A stretch of DNA of 21,257 nt from positions 1 to 21,257 of IMG/VR virus record IMGVR_UViG_3300017748_003910; one strand, 5' to 3'. Both the position numbers and the translations under genes were made by a program. Of the stretch, positions 1-7,782 are shown one piece after another; within the stretch, counting starts at the first letter, position 1; every line of letters begins with the position of its first letter. The notes below the pieces were generated by a model. The model ran no database searches. It was not told the origin of the DNA and was given only the letters and a program-made list of their open reading frames with translations. This DNA is from a virus.

Positions 1-222
1 CTTCAGTGGAGTGTTTATAGTTGGAGGTGGCAAGGAATCGAATGTAATTCTGAATGGGAAGAGGTGTATGAGTGGTATAGCAATACGACAAATTGTTATA
101 TTTGCGATAAACTATTTGTAAAGTCAATTGACAAGTGTCTCGACCACGATCATGAATTACAAGGATACAACATACGAGGAATCTTGTGTCAGAAGTGTAA
201 TAATTCTAGTAATGAGATTTAG
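1..222 (+). CDS. HNH endonuclease, endonuclease VII type (5'-truncated)
   Basis: This reading frame is open from the first base of the window and ends at TAG 220-222, giving 73 residues without a start, so the N-terminus lies outside. Two CxxC pairs (residues 32/35 and 63/66) surround the motif KCLDHDHE (45-52) and the end IRGILCQKCN (58-67). This is the arrangement of the recombination endonuclease VII / HNH family: four cysteines bind a structural zinc, the DHDH histidine and the final asparagine form the metal-dependent nuclease site. Such enzymes resolve branched DNA in phages, or act as free-standing homing-type nucleases, in viruses of algae as well. Which role applies here cannot be told. 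It converges on the next gene and overlaps its end by 4 bp. Confidence 0.8.
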   Translation, partial: LQWSVYSWRWQGIECNSEWEEVYEWYSNTTNCYICDKLFVKSIDKCLDHDHELQGYNIRGILCQKCNNSSNEI

Positions 223-449
223 CCCCACCACCGCCAACCTTCTGGCTCTGGCGATTCTGGCTCTGCCTCTGGTTTCTCAAGTAGAGCATACGGCCGTGTC
301 TGCTCAAGGATTTCTAATAACATTAATCTTATGGCTTTCTGATCTTCTGTGAGTTTTTTCACTTCTTTCTGTAAGAAGTCAAGTGAGATCTGAGCGTTGT
401 CTAACTTTTGAGAATTAGTTTTTGAGGGTGGTAAAGTTGTTCTACGCAT
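219..449 (-). CDS. small coiled-coil protein, unknown function
   Basis: 76 residues from the ATG at 449; a TTG one codon upstream is less likely to be used. Residues from about 15 to 55 form an amphipathic helix rich in Leu, Lys, Glu and Gln (for example FLQKEVKKLTEDQKAIRLML), likely a coiled coil. The tail is Pro/Glu-rich and ends in GWRWWG. No family is recognised. It lies 35 bp downstream of the 1165-residue virion protein on the same strand and could be transcribed with it, suggesting a virion or assembly role, but this is inference. Its 3' end overlaps the endonuclease gene by 4 bp. Confidence 0.6.
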   Translation of the reverse strand: MRRTTLPPSKTNSQKLDNAQISLDFLQKEVKKLTEDQKAIRLMLLEILEQTRPYALLEKPEAEPESPEPEGWRWWG

Positions 450-484
450 CAATCTATTATCTGTCAGATTTTATTTCTGGCGGT

Positions 485-3400
485 TTATTTTTTCTGTTTT
501 TCTTTTTCGAGTTCTTGTAATTTTCTTTCAAGATCCCCTAAAATATTATATGAAGTATCAACACTTCTTGTGATTCTATAAATGACAACACTATTGGGTG
601 AACATCTTGACGCAGTGCCATCAGGATCATCTATTCTTGTAGTAATGCTTGACAATGTCATGGGGTGAGTGATAGTGTGTGTAATCGATGATGGTGATGA
701 GATAAAGAAATCTTTGAGTGAGTTTGTTTTGTCTGCAATACCAACCACAGGATATTTATTATTTCCTGAGCCCAATACAGATGAAGCATTTAGTGCTATA
801 TCACTTCTGATATTATAGAATCCGTTATTTATTTGTGTAGGATATTCGGCTGCGACAATTGATACAGAAGTTGTTGGTGCGATTATTTCAGGTAAAAAGG
901 CAAGAAAGACTTCTTGATTCTTGGCTGTGCCAGCGTCGAATGCTTTGAATTGAAATGCATGAAAGAGGGTATTTGAATATTGTGATTCCTCGAACTTATT
1001 TTGTTGCCATGATTTTATATCTCTGCTTTTGACATCTGCATTTGTTGTCAAGATATTTGATGTATCTGTAAAGTCTGTATATCTTTTTTGTCTATCTGGT
1101 ACATTATTATTGTGAAGTTGATTGTAGGTGAAGCCCAGTCTGCCCCATAATGATTCTGACCATACATCTTCATTGTATCCGAAATCTTCAATAAATATTC
1201 CTGTGGTTGTATCATAGACTTGGAATGTTTCAAGATTACGATTGACTCGTCTGCGTGTTTGTTCTCCTCCTCCTGTGGCGTATTTGAAATCAATTGTTTC
1301 TTCATAGGGTCGCATCGATGGACTCCAACTATTATAGTGTTGCTGAGGATTGATTTTATACACGATTTGTGCTTCATCTAAACTCGCGTCTCCTTCTGTG
1401 AGGGTATTGAGATTACCTTTGTTGAGTGGCGTGTGTAAATTATTGAATGAGAAATGTGCTCCATCATAAGCGACAGCAGGTGAATCTGCTCCCAGATAAA
1501 CATTCGTTAAAAAACCATTGATACTATTGTTGAAATCATCGTTAGAATTGACTCCTGGTTCTGAGTAGATTCCTTGAATGGTGGCGACTGTATTTCCGAT
1601 GACTGGATCTGAAACAAGAGGCGGTGTCATTCCGTTTTGAGTATCCGTATCCCAGAAATCTTTTGTTCCATCATATGTCTGTTTATATTCATATTTGGGT
1701 ATTCCACTTGTGAGTCCGATGGTTGCTGTGCCCCATGCGTTCCAATGTCTATCATATCCAAGTTTTCTTCCTGTTTCAATAGTTCCAGTTCCAACAACTT
1801 CGTGGGTAAAAAAGTGTGGAGGCAATCCGCACCCTGCTCCTGCAGAGTTTAGTATCTTATTTGGAAAGACAATTATATTTCCAGTGAAATTATGTCTTCC
1901 AAAACTTCCGTAGGTATATTTTTCATTGAGCCCATTTTGATCAATTACCTCGCCAGCATCATATAGAGTATTTGTTTGTGTGGGATCATAATGAAAGAAG
2001 AAGGGAGCTGAGTTGAGTCGTAATTCGTTATTTGCTACAGGTGTGAATGGTAAGAGGATAAACTCACTACTATTGATGGGATCATTTAACTCACGCGAGA
2101 ATAAAGTATTATCAACTGCTCCAGTTGCGGTGTTTGTGATTCGGTGTCCTCTCCAGTCATAATACGAACAACCGAGCATCACATAATTCTCCCAGTTCGC
2201 ATCAAGTTTGGGATCTCCATCAAGTAGATTATTGTAGAACTTATTTTCATATTGATTCATGTGTAAATATCTTGCATTATTGATATTCACGAATGATGTT
2301 TCTTGAAGAGTATTAAAACCAGCCACACCGACTTCTTTGACTTCATAATAAGGATTGAGATTATTGGGAATAGCAGAGGTATTTGTTTTACATACATTTC
2401 TTATATTCTTACTACTAAAGAGTTCGGGATAGTTTGCTTGAGCATCAATAAAGTTTTTCAATTTGAGAAGATTATCTGCGGTGTATGGTATGTTTGTACA
2501 GACTGGATTATCTTGATAGTGTGCTATGCCTTGAGATCCCAAAGGTTCATCTATCATACTACCGAAAATATCATTGAGTTCTTCACCTGCTTCTACGAGG
2601 TCAGGGCGTTTTGTAGCGATAAACTGATATTGATTATAGAACATCATCTGTGGATCATATGATTGTGGGGGTCTAAATGAACCATCTGTGTTGAGTGTTG
2701 TCGGTCCGCTGACTCCGACTTCGGTTGCTGGAGCCGTGGGAGGTGTGGAGTTGTTGATTGTTTCATCATAAAACTTCTCTTGCCCCAAATAATCATTTGA
2801 CGAGACAAATCTCCGATATGTAGATGTTTCTACAAACTTTTCAAGATTGGTAAGAGTTTTTGCTTCAAAATCATTCAAGATACGAGTATGACCACGCTCG
2901 ATGGTTTGTATATCATCATCACCCAGTTCGCTACTTCTTAATTGTCGTGTAAGTTCTTCACTGACATATTTAGCAGAAGTAAAACCAGGTTCTAGAGAAA
3001 GATCAACTCTGTCTCTGAAAGTAATATAATCGTGAAACTCGGGGTCAGCCGCATAATATGGGGGAATCCAATCATAATATAGATTTGCGTTGATGGGTGC
3101 TGGTTCATTTGTTCCAAAACCACCATCGTTGTCATGTGGGTGAAATAAACTTTTTGTTCGCATCATAATTGTCATGCGTGAATTATCATTTTTAATAATG
3201 AGTCGCTTGACTCTTCCTTTTCTGACTTGTCCTTTTGTCACCCCAGCGACAGGGGCGACATTACTTTGATAATCTAATATCATCTTGTAATCTTCCAAGA
3301 CATACCCATAGACTTCATCAACATCAAAGAACTCTGTTTCACCAGGAAAAGCAACGGCGTTTTGAGCACCGATCAACACATTCTCTCCTCGGCATCGTCC

Positions 3401-3982
3401 CGTAAAGAGTGTATCATCTACAGACCACGAGACTGGATTGGTATTTTTAACTCCTTGGAGATCATAAAAGTTTTCATTACCGAATCTTCTGGGTAGTTGA
3501 TACATACATAATCCGTCCATAGTTTTGTAATAGTTTATCACAAGTGAAGTTGAATTATCTTTCTGAATAATAGTTTCTTCTGCGTTTTCAACATAATCCA
3601 TATACATAAACTCTTCTTTGAATCGGTCGGCGACTTTGAGACCACCGACCCCATCAGATCTTATTTGAGAGTAAAAGCGTCTACCACTTTCGGCATTTGC
3701 GGTATTGTTTCTTGGATCTGTTGCTGGTATGGTTTGTGTTTTTGTGATTGTAAGGGTTTTACTACCTTTTAATAATATATCTTTGAACTCAATACTTTCT
3801 GCTGTCCCTGCTCCTTTTTCAGAAATGAAAGAGTTGTACACAGCAATTCTATCACCAGGTTTCAATTGTATAGTTTCATTGAAACTATTTTCCCATTGAT
3901 TATTTAATCCATCTTCAGTTTTAGTAATCGCAGATTTGCGATCACAAATAACCATTCGCTGAGTGTCATACTCACTTGACAT
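485..3982 (-). CDS. large putative virion structural protein (1165 aa)
   Basis: The largest gene of the window. It has no signal peptide or clear transmembrane segment and is rich in Asn, Thr, Tyr, Asp and Phe, as in beta-rich capsid-associated or fibre proteins. Near the N-terminus (about residues 28-52) it reads NQWENSFNETIQLKPGDRIA and continues VYNSF. This pattern, an Asn-containing strand followed by L/M-x-P-x-x-x-I/V-A-V/L, also occurs at the start of the 755-residue protein at 8581, suggesting the two share an N-terminal domain. The C-terminus ends in a short charged helix (LERKLQELEKEKQKK), which could be an anchoring or oligomerisation helix. The start is preceded by ATTATATAAGATATAATAAAA, matching the TATA-type promoter of the other structural genes. 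A minor capsid, vertex or fibre role is inferred from size and context; no named family is claimed. Confidence 0.6.
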   Translation of the reverse strand: MSSEYDTQRMVICDRKSAITKTEDGLNNQWENSFNETIQLKPGDRIAVYNSFISEKGAGTAESIEFKDILLKGSKTLTITKTQTIPATDPRNNTANAESGRRFYSQIRSDGVGGLKVADRFKEEFMYMDYVENAEETIIQKDNSTSLVINYYKTMDGLCMYQLPRRFGNENFYDLQGVKNTNPVSWSVDDTLFTGRCRGENVLIGAQNAVAFPGETEFFDVDEVYGYVLEDYKMILDYQSNVAPVAGVTKGQVRKGRVKRLIIKNDNSRMTIMMRTKSLFHPHDNDGGFGTNEPAPINANLYYDWIPPYYAADPEFHDYITFRDRVDLSLEPGFTSAKYVSEELTRQLRSSELGDDDIQTIERGHTRILNDFEAKTLTNLEKFVETSTYRRFVSSNDYLGQEKFYDETINNSTPPTAPATEVGVSGPTTLNTDGSFRPPQSYDPQMMFYNQYQFIATKRPDLVEAGEELNDIFGSMIDEPLGSQGIAHYQDNPVCTNIPYTADNLLKLKNFIDAQANYPELFSSKNIRNVCKTNTSAIPNNLNPYYEVKEVGVAGFNTLQETSFVNINNARYLHMNQYENKFYNNLLDGDPKLDANWENYVMLGCSYYDWRGHRITNTATGAVDNTLFSRELNDPINSSEFILLPFTPVANNELRLNSAPFFFHYDPTQTNTLYDAGEVIDQNGLNEKYTYGSFGRHNFTGNIIVFPNKILNSAGAGCGLPPHFFTHEVVGTGTIETGRKLGYDRHWNAWGTATIGLTSGIPKYEYKQTYDGTKDFWDTDTQNGMTPPLVSDPVIGNTVATIQGIYSEPGVNSNDDFNNSINGFLTNVYLGADSPAVAYDGAHFSFNNLHTPLNKGNLNTLTEGDASLDEAQIVYKINPQQHYNSWSPSMRPYEETIDFKYATGGGEQTRRRVNRNLETFQVYDTTTGIFIEDFGYNEDVWSESLWGRLGFTYNQLHNNNVPDRQKRYTDFTDTSNILTTNADVKSRDIKSWQQNKFEESQYSNTLFHAFQFKAFDAGTAKNQEVFLAFLPEIIAPTTSVSIVAAEYPTQINNGFYNIRSDIALNASSVLGSGNNKYPVVGIADKTNSLKDFFISSPSSITHTITHPMTLSSITTRIDDPDGTASRCSPNSVVIYRITRSVDTSYNILGDLERKLQELEKEKQKK

Positions 3983-4048
3983 TTTTATTATATCTTATAT
4001 AATAAATCTTGAGTTTAAAATTATCGGTTATTATATTTCATAGACTAT
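3983..4048. promoter_or_regulatory. divergent promoter region
   Basis: These 66 bp separate the start codons of the 1165-residue protein (minus) and the 183-residue protein (plus). On the minus side ATTATATAAGATATAATAAAA runs directly into the ATG. On the plus side TTATATTTCATAGACTAT runs into the other ATG. Both are variants of the TATA-like element seen before most genes here. Confidence 0.5.
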
Positions 4049-4600
4049 ATGATATGCATTCACAAGTCTCACACTCGCAATGATTTAATTAGCATGATAG
4101 AACATTTACCTTTGTCAATTGAAATCGGTAAAAGCGATGCGAAAGATGATCTCAAGAAAAAGTTTATTGCGATTTGTCAAGAACACAAATCTCTAACCTT
4201 TAAGAGCATTAAGTACCCAGAAATCACAAACATCACAGAACTTCTTTGTTATTTGAAACTTGAAAATCCCAGAAGACGAATGACAAGCAAAGAAAAAGAT
4301 AATATTATAGCTCTCTCCAAAAAGGTGATACACTTTTGCGATTTAGATTATAGCATCGAACTATCTGATTACAATACAGGGCAAGAAGTTATTGATGATG
4401 TCAACTATATTCGGCAGTATGGCGATTTACTATCTGTAAGAAAAGCATGTGAAAAATATAACAAGCAAGGAGGTATAGTCAAACTTGATCCCATCTTAAG
4501 CGTTGAAAAGAAAGAGATGCTCCGAAAGAAAAAGCAAAAGAAGAGTTTGGCGTCTCGAATCAAGTTTGAAAGAAAGCATGTAGTTATTGATTTTGACTGA
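4049..4600 (+). CDS. hypothetical protein, possible SAP-like N-terminus (183 aa)
   Basis: Soluble, Lys-rich protein of 183 residues. The N-terminus, HKSHTRNDLISMIEHLPLSI followed by a Lys/Asp-rich stretch, looks like the helix-extended-helix start of SAP-like domains (T/S-R/K-x-D-L-I-x-x-I) that recur in large DNA viruses, but the match is weak. The last 40 residues are strongly basic (EMLRKKKQKKSLASRIKFER), suggesting contact with nucleic acid. It is transcribed divergently from the 1165-residue virion gene. After it comes a stretch without a credible gene that holds the inverted-repeat element. No function is assigned. Confidence 0.65.
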   Translation: MICIHKSHTRNDLISMIEHLPLSIEIGKSDAKDDLKKKFIAICQEHKSLTFKSIKYPEITNITELLCYLKLENPRRRMTSKEKDNIIALSKKVIHFCDLDYSIELSDYNTGQEVIDDVNYIRQYGDLLSVRKACEKYNKQGGIVKLDPILSVEKKEMLRKKKQKKSLASRIKFERKHVVIDFD

Positions 4601-4692
4601 GCCACATAGATAATCACCTCACAAAAGTGGCAAAATTATGATAAAAATATACTCAATTTATCTAAGGGGTGAAGATTTCATGCAGAATCAAA

Positions 4693-4855
4693 TACTCATT
4701 TTACGTCATTTATTTCAAAATTACTCAAATAGAACCATGGATTTATATATATTGTATATAATATATAGTATTTTTTATTTCAAATATACTTTTAGAAACT
4801 TAAAATATCATGGTTCTATTTGAGGTATTTTGAAAATAATGACGTAAAATGAATA
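4693..4855. repeat. long inverted repeat with AT-rich loop (copy 1)
   Basis: The left arm 4693-4739 and the right arm 4809-4855 are each 47 bp and pair at 42 of 47 positions. The 69-bp loop is almost pure A/T. The inner arm contains CTCAAATAGAACCAT, which also forms the inner arm of the second copy at 20722-20841. The outer arm contains TTTTACGTCATT and is not shared by copy 2. An 8-bp direct repeat, AATACTCA, occurs at 4691-4698 and 4855-4862, but the left one overlaps the arm, so it is only a weak candidate target-site duplication. The element fills most of the 326-bp gap 4601-4926. It could be a MITE-like mobile element, a transcription-termination or 3'-end hairpin, or a cruciform-forming replication or packaging site. 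Confidence 0.85.
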
Positions 4856-4915
4856 ATACTCACTTTCTATAAGATTTGATGTTTTTTTTTCTTCATATAC
4901 TTAAAGATATGAAGT

Positions 4916-4926
4916 AATTATATACT
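4916..4926 (+). promoter_or_regulatory. TATA-like element at start codon
   Basis: AATTATATACT directly precedes the ATG at 4927. It has the same form as the element before the gene at 12485 (GTATATATACT). Confidence 0.45.
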
Positions 4927-5622
4927 ATGGCGAGTAGATATATGGAATACAACAATCCTGTTATGTTAAATAATGCAGATTGTTTGAAAGTAATAGAGAA
5001 AATTAGACAAAAGAATATATATGATGCTTCTGAATTGAAGCCTGGAGACATGTTCAAGTTGGTGAAACATTTAGCTCCTGGGATAGATCCAAAAGCATTA
5101 GACAATCAACAGAGGAATTATGCGAGGGCTAAGGAGGATAGTCATCTTAAATTGTATCCTCAAATTATCACTCAGATGTTTATGGATAGTCTTTGGTGGG
5201 AAAACAAAGGGCATTGGAGTACTGAGAATCATTTTAATATTAATCCTGAATTGAGATATAGTGCATCTGCTAGAAAGAGATTTCGAAGAGTCCTTCAAAG
5301 CGTCGATGATAAGCTTGGAGATATTTACGAAGCTCAAGAAGAACTTGAAAACTCAATGAAACAAAATAATATGATTTCTAAAGCAGAACATTTAGAAAAG
5401 ATAGATGAAAAAGATCTTGTCATCAAAGCACTCAAAGAAGACGCAGAGAGGAAAGAGGCCAGACTCAAGGGGAAAATTAAAATTGTGGAGGGCAAGTTGA
5501 GCAGGGAGAGTGAGAGATATAATCGTCTAAACGATCATGTTTATCAAGGCAAACCTCTTGTCGAGGTAGATGACGAAGACGACGCAGCAGGCGTCGGTTT
5601 AGTAGATTCTGATCACGAGTAA
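4927..5622 (+). CDS. hypothetical protein with C-terminal coiled coil and acidic tail (231 aa)
   Basis: 231 residues. The N-terminal part (1-115) is mixed globular sequence with a Trp pair (SLWWENKGHW) and no recognised domain. Residues from about 120 to 200 are highly charged and helical (DIYEAQEELENSMKQNN; KALKEDAERKEARLKGKIKI), predicting a long coiled coil. The tail is acidic (VEVDDEDDAAGVGLVDSDHE). A globular head, coiled coil and acidic tail suit a scaffold or a multimeric structural protein, but this is inference. The last 146 bp overlap a convergent reading frame. The gene starts with a TATATACT-ATG junction like the late-type structural genes. Confidence 0.7.
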   Translation: MASRYMEYNNPVMLNNADCLKVIEKIRQKNIYDASELKPGDMFKLVKHLAPGIDPKALDNQQRNYARAKEDSHLKLYPQIITQMFMDSLWWENKGHWSTENHFNINPELRYSASARKRFRRVLQSVDDKLGDIYEAQEELENSMKQNNMISKAEHLEKIDEKDLVIKALKEDAERKEARLKGKIKIVEGKLSRESERYNRLNDHVYQGKPLVEVDDEDDAAGVGLVDSDHE

Positions 5623-5842
5623 AACGAATCAGTTGGCGTAATACATTGGCATAATTTCTTTTATATTTTTTTTGAAGTTTATCATACTTGTAAGAAATGA
5701 TAAATCCTTGTTTAATATCATGTGGGATTGGTAATGCGTTTATGGCTAATATTGAATCAACATGAGTTTGTATGCGGTGTTGTTTGTTTTCATGCATAGT
5801 TTGTGTAATCCAGTCATTACTAATTAACCAATCGCTACACAT
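5477..5842 (-). CDS. hypothetical protein (121 aa), antisense overlap at its 3' end
   Basis: From the ATG at 5842 the frame encodes 121 residues beginning MCSDWLISNDWITQTMHENK. The part outside the neighbour (about the first 73 residues) looks like real protein, with Trp, His and Tyr spread through it. The remainder is antisense to the 3' end of the coiled-coil gene and is Arg/Leu-rich (LLNRRLLRRLRHLPRQ), as expected of antisense sequence. The frame can be extended upstream to 5989, but that extension runs through the AGAAATTTGATA repeats and is hydrophobic low-complexity sequence, so the internal ATG is preferred. It either ends by overlapping its neighbour by 146 bp or is a degenerated gene. 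No family recognised. Confidence 0.45.
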   Translation of the reverse strand: MCSDWLISNDWITQTMHENKQHRIQTHVDSILAINALPIPHDIKQGFIISYKYDKLQKKYKRNYANVLRQLIRFTRDQNLLNRRLLRRLRHLPRQEVCLDKHDRLDDYISHSPCSTCPPQF

Positions 5843-5878
5843 CAGATAAATAGTAATAAGATTTTTATTTGATACAAA

Positions 5879-5956
5879 AGAAATTTGATACACAAGAAAT
5901 TTGATACACACAAATAAAAAAAATACACCAGAAATTTGATAAGTGGTATATTGTAC
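5879..5956 (+). promoter_or_regulatory. AGAAATTTGATA repeat cassette upstream of glycosyltransferase (copy A)
   Basis: AGAAATTTGATA occurs at 5879-5890, 5895-5906 and 5930-5941, the first two in tandem with a period of about 16 bp. A related TTTGATACA lies just before them. The segment 5891-5956 is repeated with good identity at 7720-7782, upstream of the methyltransferase, including the downstream part ATAAGTGG(T/C)ATATTGTA. These two genes lack the TATA-at-ATG element of the structural genes, so this is probably a different promoter class or a duplicated cassette end. Confidence 0.6.
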
Positions 5957-5978
5957 ACTCAAAGCAAAGAATGGCAAT

Positions 5979-6758
5979 ATGATACACAAGTTTTACTTGA
6001 ATCTTGATAGAAGCCCAGACCGCAGAAAGTACTTTGATAATACTTGGATTCGCTTTAAGGCAAGCGATGGCAAAGAGATGACTAGAGATGAACCGCTGTT
6101 GACACGAATGATTTCTCAGTGGAATATATCTCCTGATGAACATCTTGCTAAATGCGGTTGCTTTCAATCTCACTATAATATGCTTTCACATATAGCAACT
6201 AATAAACTTAACAAAGTAATTGTTGTTGAAGATGACGCTGTACATCTTAGTGAAGTATGGGGTGATGAGGGCTTATATGATGATGAGGATTTACAAGAAA
6301 TACTATCAAAATGTAAAAACTTTACATACCTCGGTGGGGCATTTGCGAATGTCAGAATGTATAAGGGTTTTCTAAAACAAGATGAATGGCCAGAGCCAGA
6401 GGTGGCAATCAATGAACTTGATAAATCAAAGATGCGTATTTTAATGACGCTTGCTTATTATATACCTCACTGGACAATCGCAAGAGATATAGTGGAGTTT
6501 CTAGATAGTCAATCAAGAGTTCGAGCGATTGATGTTATGTTATACAAGATAATCAAAGTTCCCCAAGATTATCATTATCCTGCAATATATTGTGAAAGAG
6601 GTTTTGACACAACTATACATAAAAAATCAAGAAAAAAAAACGCAGATGAATACTATGGAATGAACAAACCAGATCCGCCATCAATCGAGTCGTACCACGA
6701 CTTCCGAGAGCAACAGACTGCCTACAAAGAGTGGCTAGACGAGCCCTCAATCGCATGA
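5979..6758 (+). CDS. glycosyltransferase family 25 (LPS/collagen-type) protein
   Basis: 259 residues from the ATG at 5979; the frame stays open to a GTG at 5943, but that lies inside the upstream repeat. The GT25 signature is complete: FYLNLDRSPDRRKYFD at 5-20 (the family's I/V-N-L-x-R-x-x-x-R), CGCFQSHYNMLSHI at 59-72 (the G-C-x-x-S-H motif), and KVIVVEDDAVHL at 79-90 with the acidic metal/nucleotide-sugar site EDD. GT25 enzymes transfer galactose or glucose to lipooligosaccharide, or to hydroxylysine in collagen-like proteins; giant viruses carry members that glycosylate virion proteins. Length fits a single GT25 domain. No collagen-like protein lies in the window. The 3' end overlaps the convergent dioxygenase by 12 bp. 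Confidence 0.88.
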   Translation: MIHKFYLNLDRSPDRRKYFDNTWIRFKASDGKEMTRDEPLLTRMISQWNISPDEHLAKCGCFQSHYNMLSHIATNKLNKVIVVEDDAVHLSEVWGDEGLYDDEDLQEILSKCKNFTYLGGAFANVRMYKGFLKQDEWPEPEVAINELDKSKMRILMTLAYYIPHWTIARDIVEFLDSQSRVRAIDVMLYKIIKVPQDYHYPAIYCERGFDTTIHKKSRKKNADEYYGMNKPDPPSIESYHDFREQQTAYKEWLDEPSIA

Positions 6759-7694
6759 AATAATCTTCTCTCGTAAATAACATACAAAGGATAATCTAGC
6801 GTATTTTTTACAGAGGCCAGCCGTACCGACTTCTGGATTATCTCTGCGAAATATATTCGGTAAAGTATCATTATGTTTTTTATCTTCTTCTGTTTCATAG
6901 ATGGGAGTATTACAATGAAACTCATGGACGTCCATACAAACAAAATCACCTTGTCTCAAATCAAATCCTACGCCATACTGAGGAAAGCAAGTATAGCCTC
7001 CGTGATATTTCCCATACTCTAAAACACTCAAGTTGCCAAATCCCCAGTCCCCAGCATCTTTGTGTAAGGCTGTCCGAAAGTTTCGATTGATTGTAATAGT
7101 TGAAAATGCTGTATCTTCAATCTGAAAATCTTTTTTACGAGATGCTCGTTTGTGTTGTCTTTGATGTTGCATCGGCAATAACTCTTTGTATAATTGATCT
7201 ATCTTTTCAATAAAAGGTAAACCTGCTGTAAATTGTTTCAAACTTGTTTTTGTATTGTGTGTCATGCGACAAGGTAATTTGAAGTTGGGAGAAGATTCAT
7301 AATATCCTAGAGCCATCGACGCAACTGGATTGTTTACCATCATCTTGCTTTTTGTATCTCCATTCATATATTTTGTTCTCCATTTTTTAGTATCTGCAAG
7401 TTCACGCTTAGAGAAATATACGCCTTCTGTATCAATCGGTCCTGCGGCCGCCCCACGACTTCTTGAAGGTTTTGCTAGACTTTTGAAATTGCTAAACCCT
7501 ATATCACACAACTCTTGAGGAATCACATTCTTACGAAACTTGAATAAGAGTTTCTTGTTTCCTTGAGAATCTAAACCATAGACATCAGTATTTTCACTGA
7601 TAATGACATGTAAATCTTTTTCATCAAACCACTCACCCTCTTTTTGTTTTATATCACTATCAGAATGTATTTTGGGACACACAAACTCTTTCAT
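6747..7694 (-). CDS. TET/JBP-like 2-oxoglutarate Fe(II) dioxygenase
   Basis: 315 residues. The C-terminal half carries the double-stranded beta-helix signature of the TET/JBP superfamily: TITINRNFRTALHKDAGD (199-216) with iron ligands H211 and D213, then EYGKYHGGYTCFPQYGVGFD (226-245), then RQGDFVCMDVHEFHCN (247-262) with distal ligand H260 (or H257), and YARLSFVCYL (298-307) with R300 and S302 as the 2-oxoglutarate-binding R-x-S pair. Members oxidise the methyl group of thymine or 5-methylcytosine in nucleic acids, although related 2OG oxygenases hydroxylate proteins. The N-terminal 190 residues are not recognised and hold a basic stretch (QHQRQHKRASRKKD). All catalytic residues are present, so it should be active. 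It is sandwiched between the GT25 and methyltransferase genes. The substrate is unknown. Confidence 0.75.
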   Translation of the reverse strand: MKEFVCPKIHSDSDIKQKEGEWFDEKDLHVIISENTDVYGLDSQGNKKLLFKFRKNVIPQELCDIGFSNFKSLAKPSRSRGAAAGPIDTEGVYFSKRELADTKKWRTKYMNGDTKSKMMVNNPVASMALGYYESSPNFKLPCRMTHNTKTSLKQFTAGLPFIEKIDQLYKELLPMQHQRQHKRASRKKDFQIEDTAFSTITINRNFRTALHKDAGDWGFGNLSVLEYGKYHGGYTCFPQYGVGFDLRQGDFVCMDVHEFHCNTPIYETEEDKKHNDTLPNIFRRDNPEVGTAGLCKKYARLSFVCYLREKIISCD

Positions 7695-7719
7695 TTTGTT
7701 ATTACAGAGATTTTAATTT

Positions 7720-7782
7720 CACAAGAAATTTGATTAGAATATAAAAAAATATACCAGAAATTTGATAAGTGGCATATTGTAT
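7720..7782 (+). promoter_or_regulatory. AGAAATTTGATA repeat cassette upstream of methyltransferase (copy B)
   Basis: Second copy of the sequence found upstream of the glycosyltransferase. AGAAATTTGATT is at 7724-7735 and AGAAATTTGATA at 7756-7767, followed by AGTGGCATATTGTATG, which runs into the chosen start. It lies in the 86-bp divergent spacer between the dioxygenase and methyltransferase genes, so it may serve both. Confidence 0.6.

Noticed and set aside
4638-4823. 61-residue plus-strand reading frame
   Set aside because: It runs through the inverted-repeat element and its AT-rich loop. The Ile/Tyr/Phe-rich translation is what such DNA gives in any frame.
5879-5941. CRISPR-like array
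   Set aside because: The repeat units are only 12 bp, with spacers of 4-23 bp and no associated cas genes; the arrangement before a gene start suits regulation.
5865-6173. 102-residue minus-strand frame opposite the glycosyltransferase start
   Set aside because: It is antisense to conserved GT25 motifs and ends in the AGAAATTTGATA repeats.
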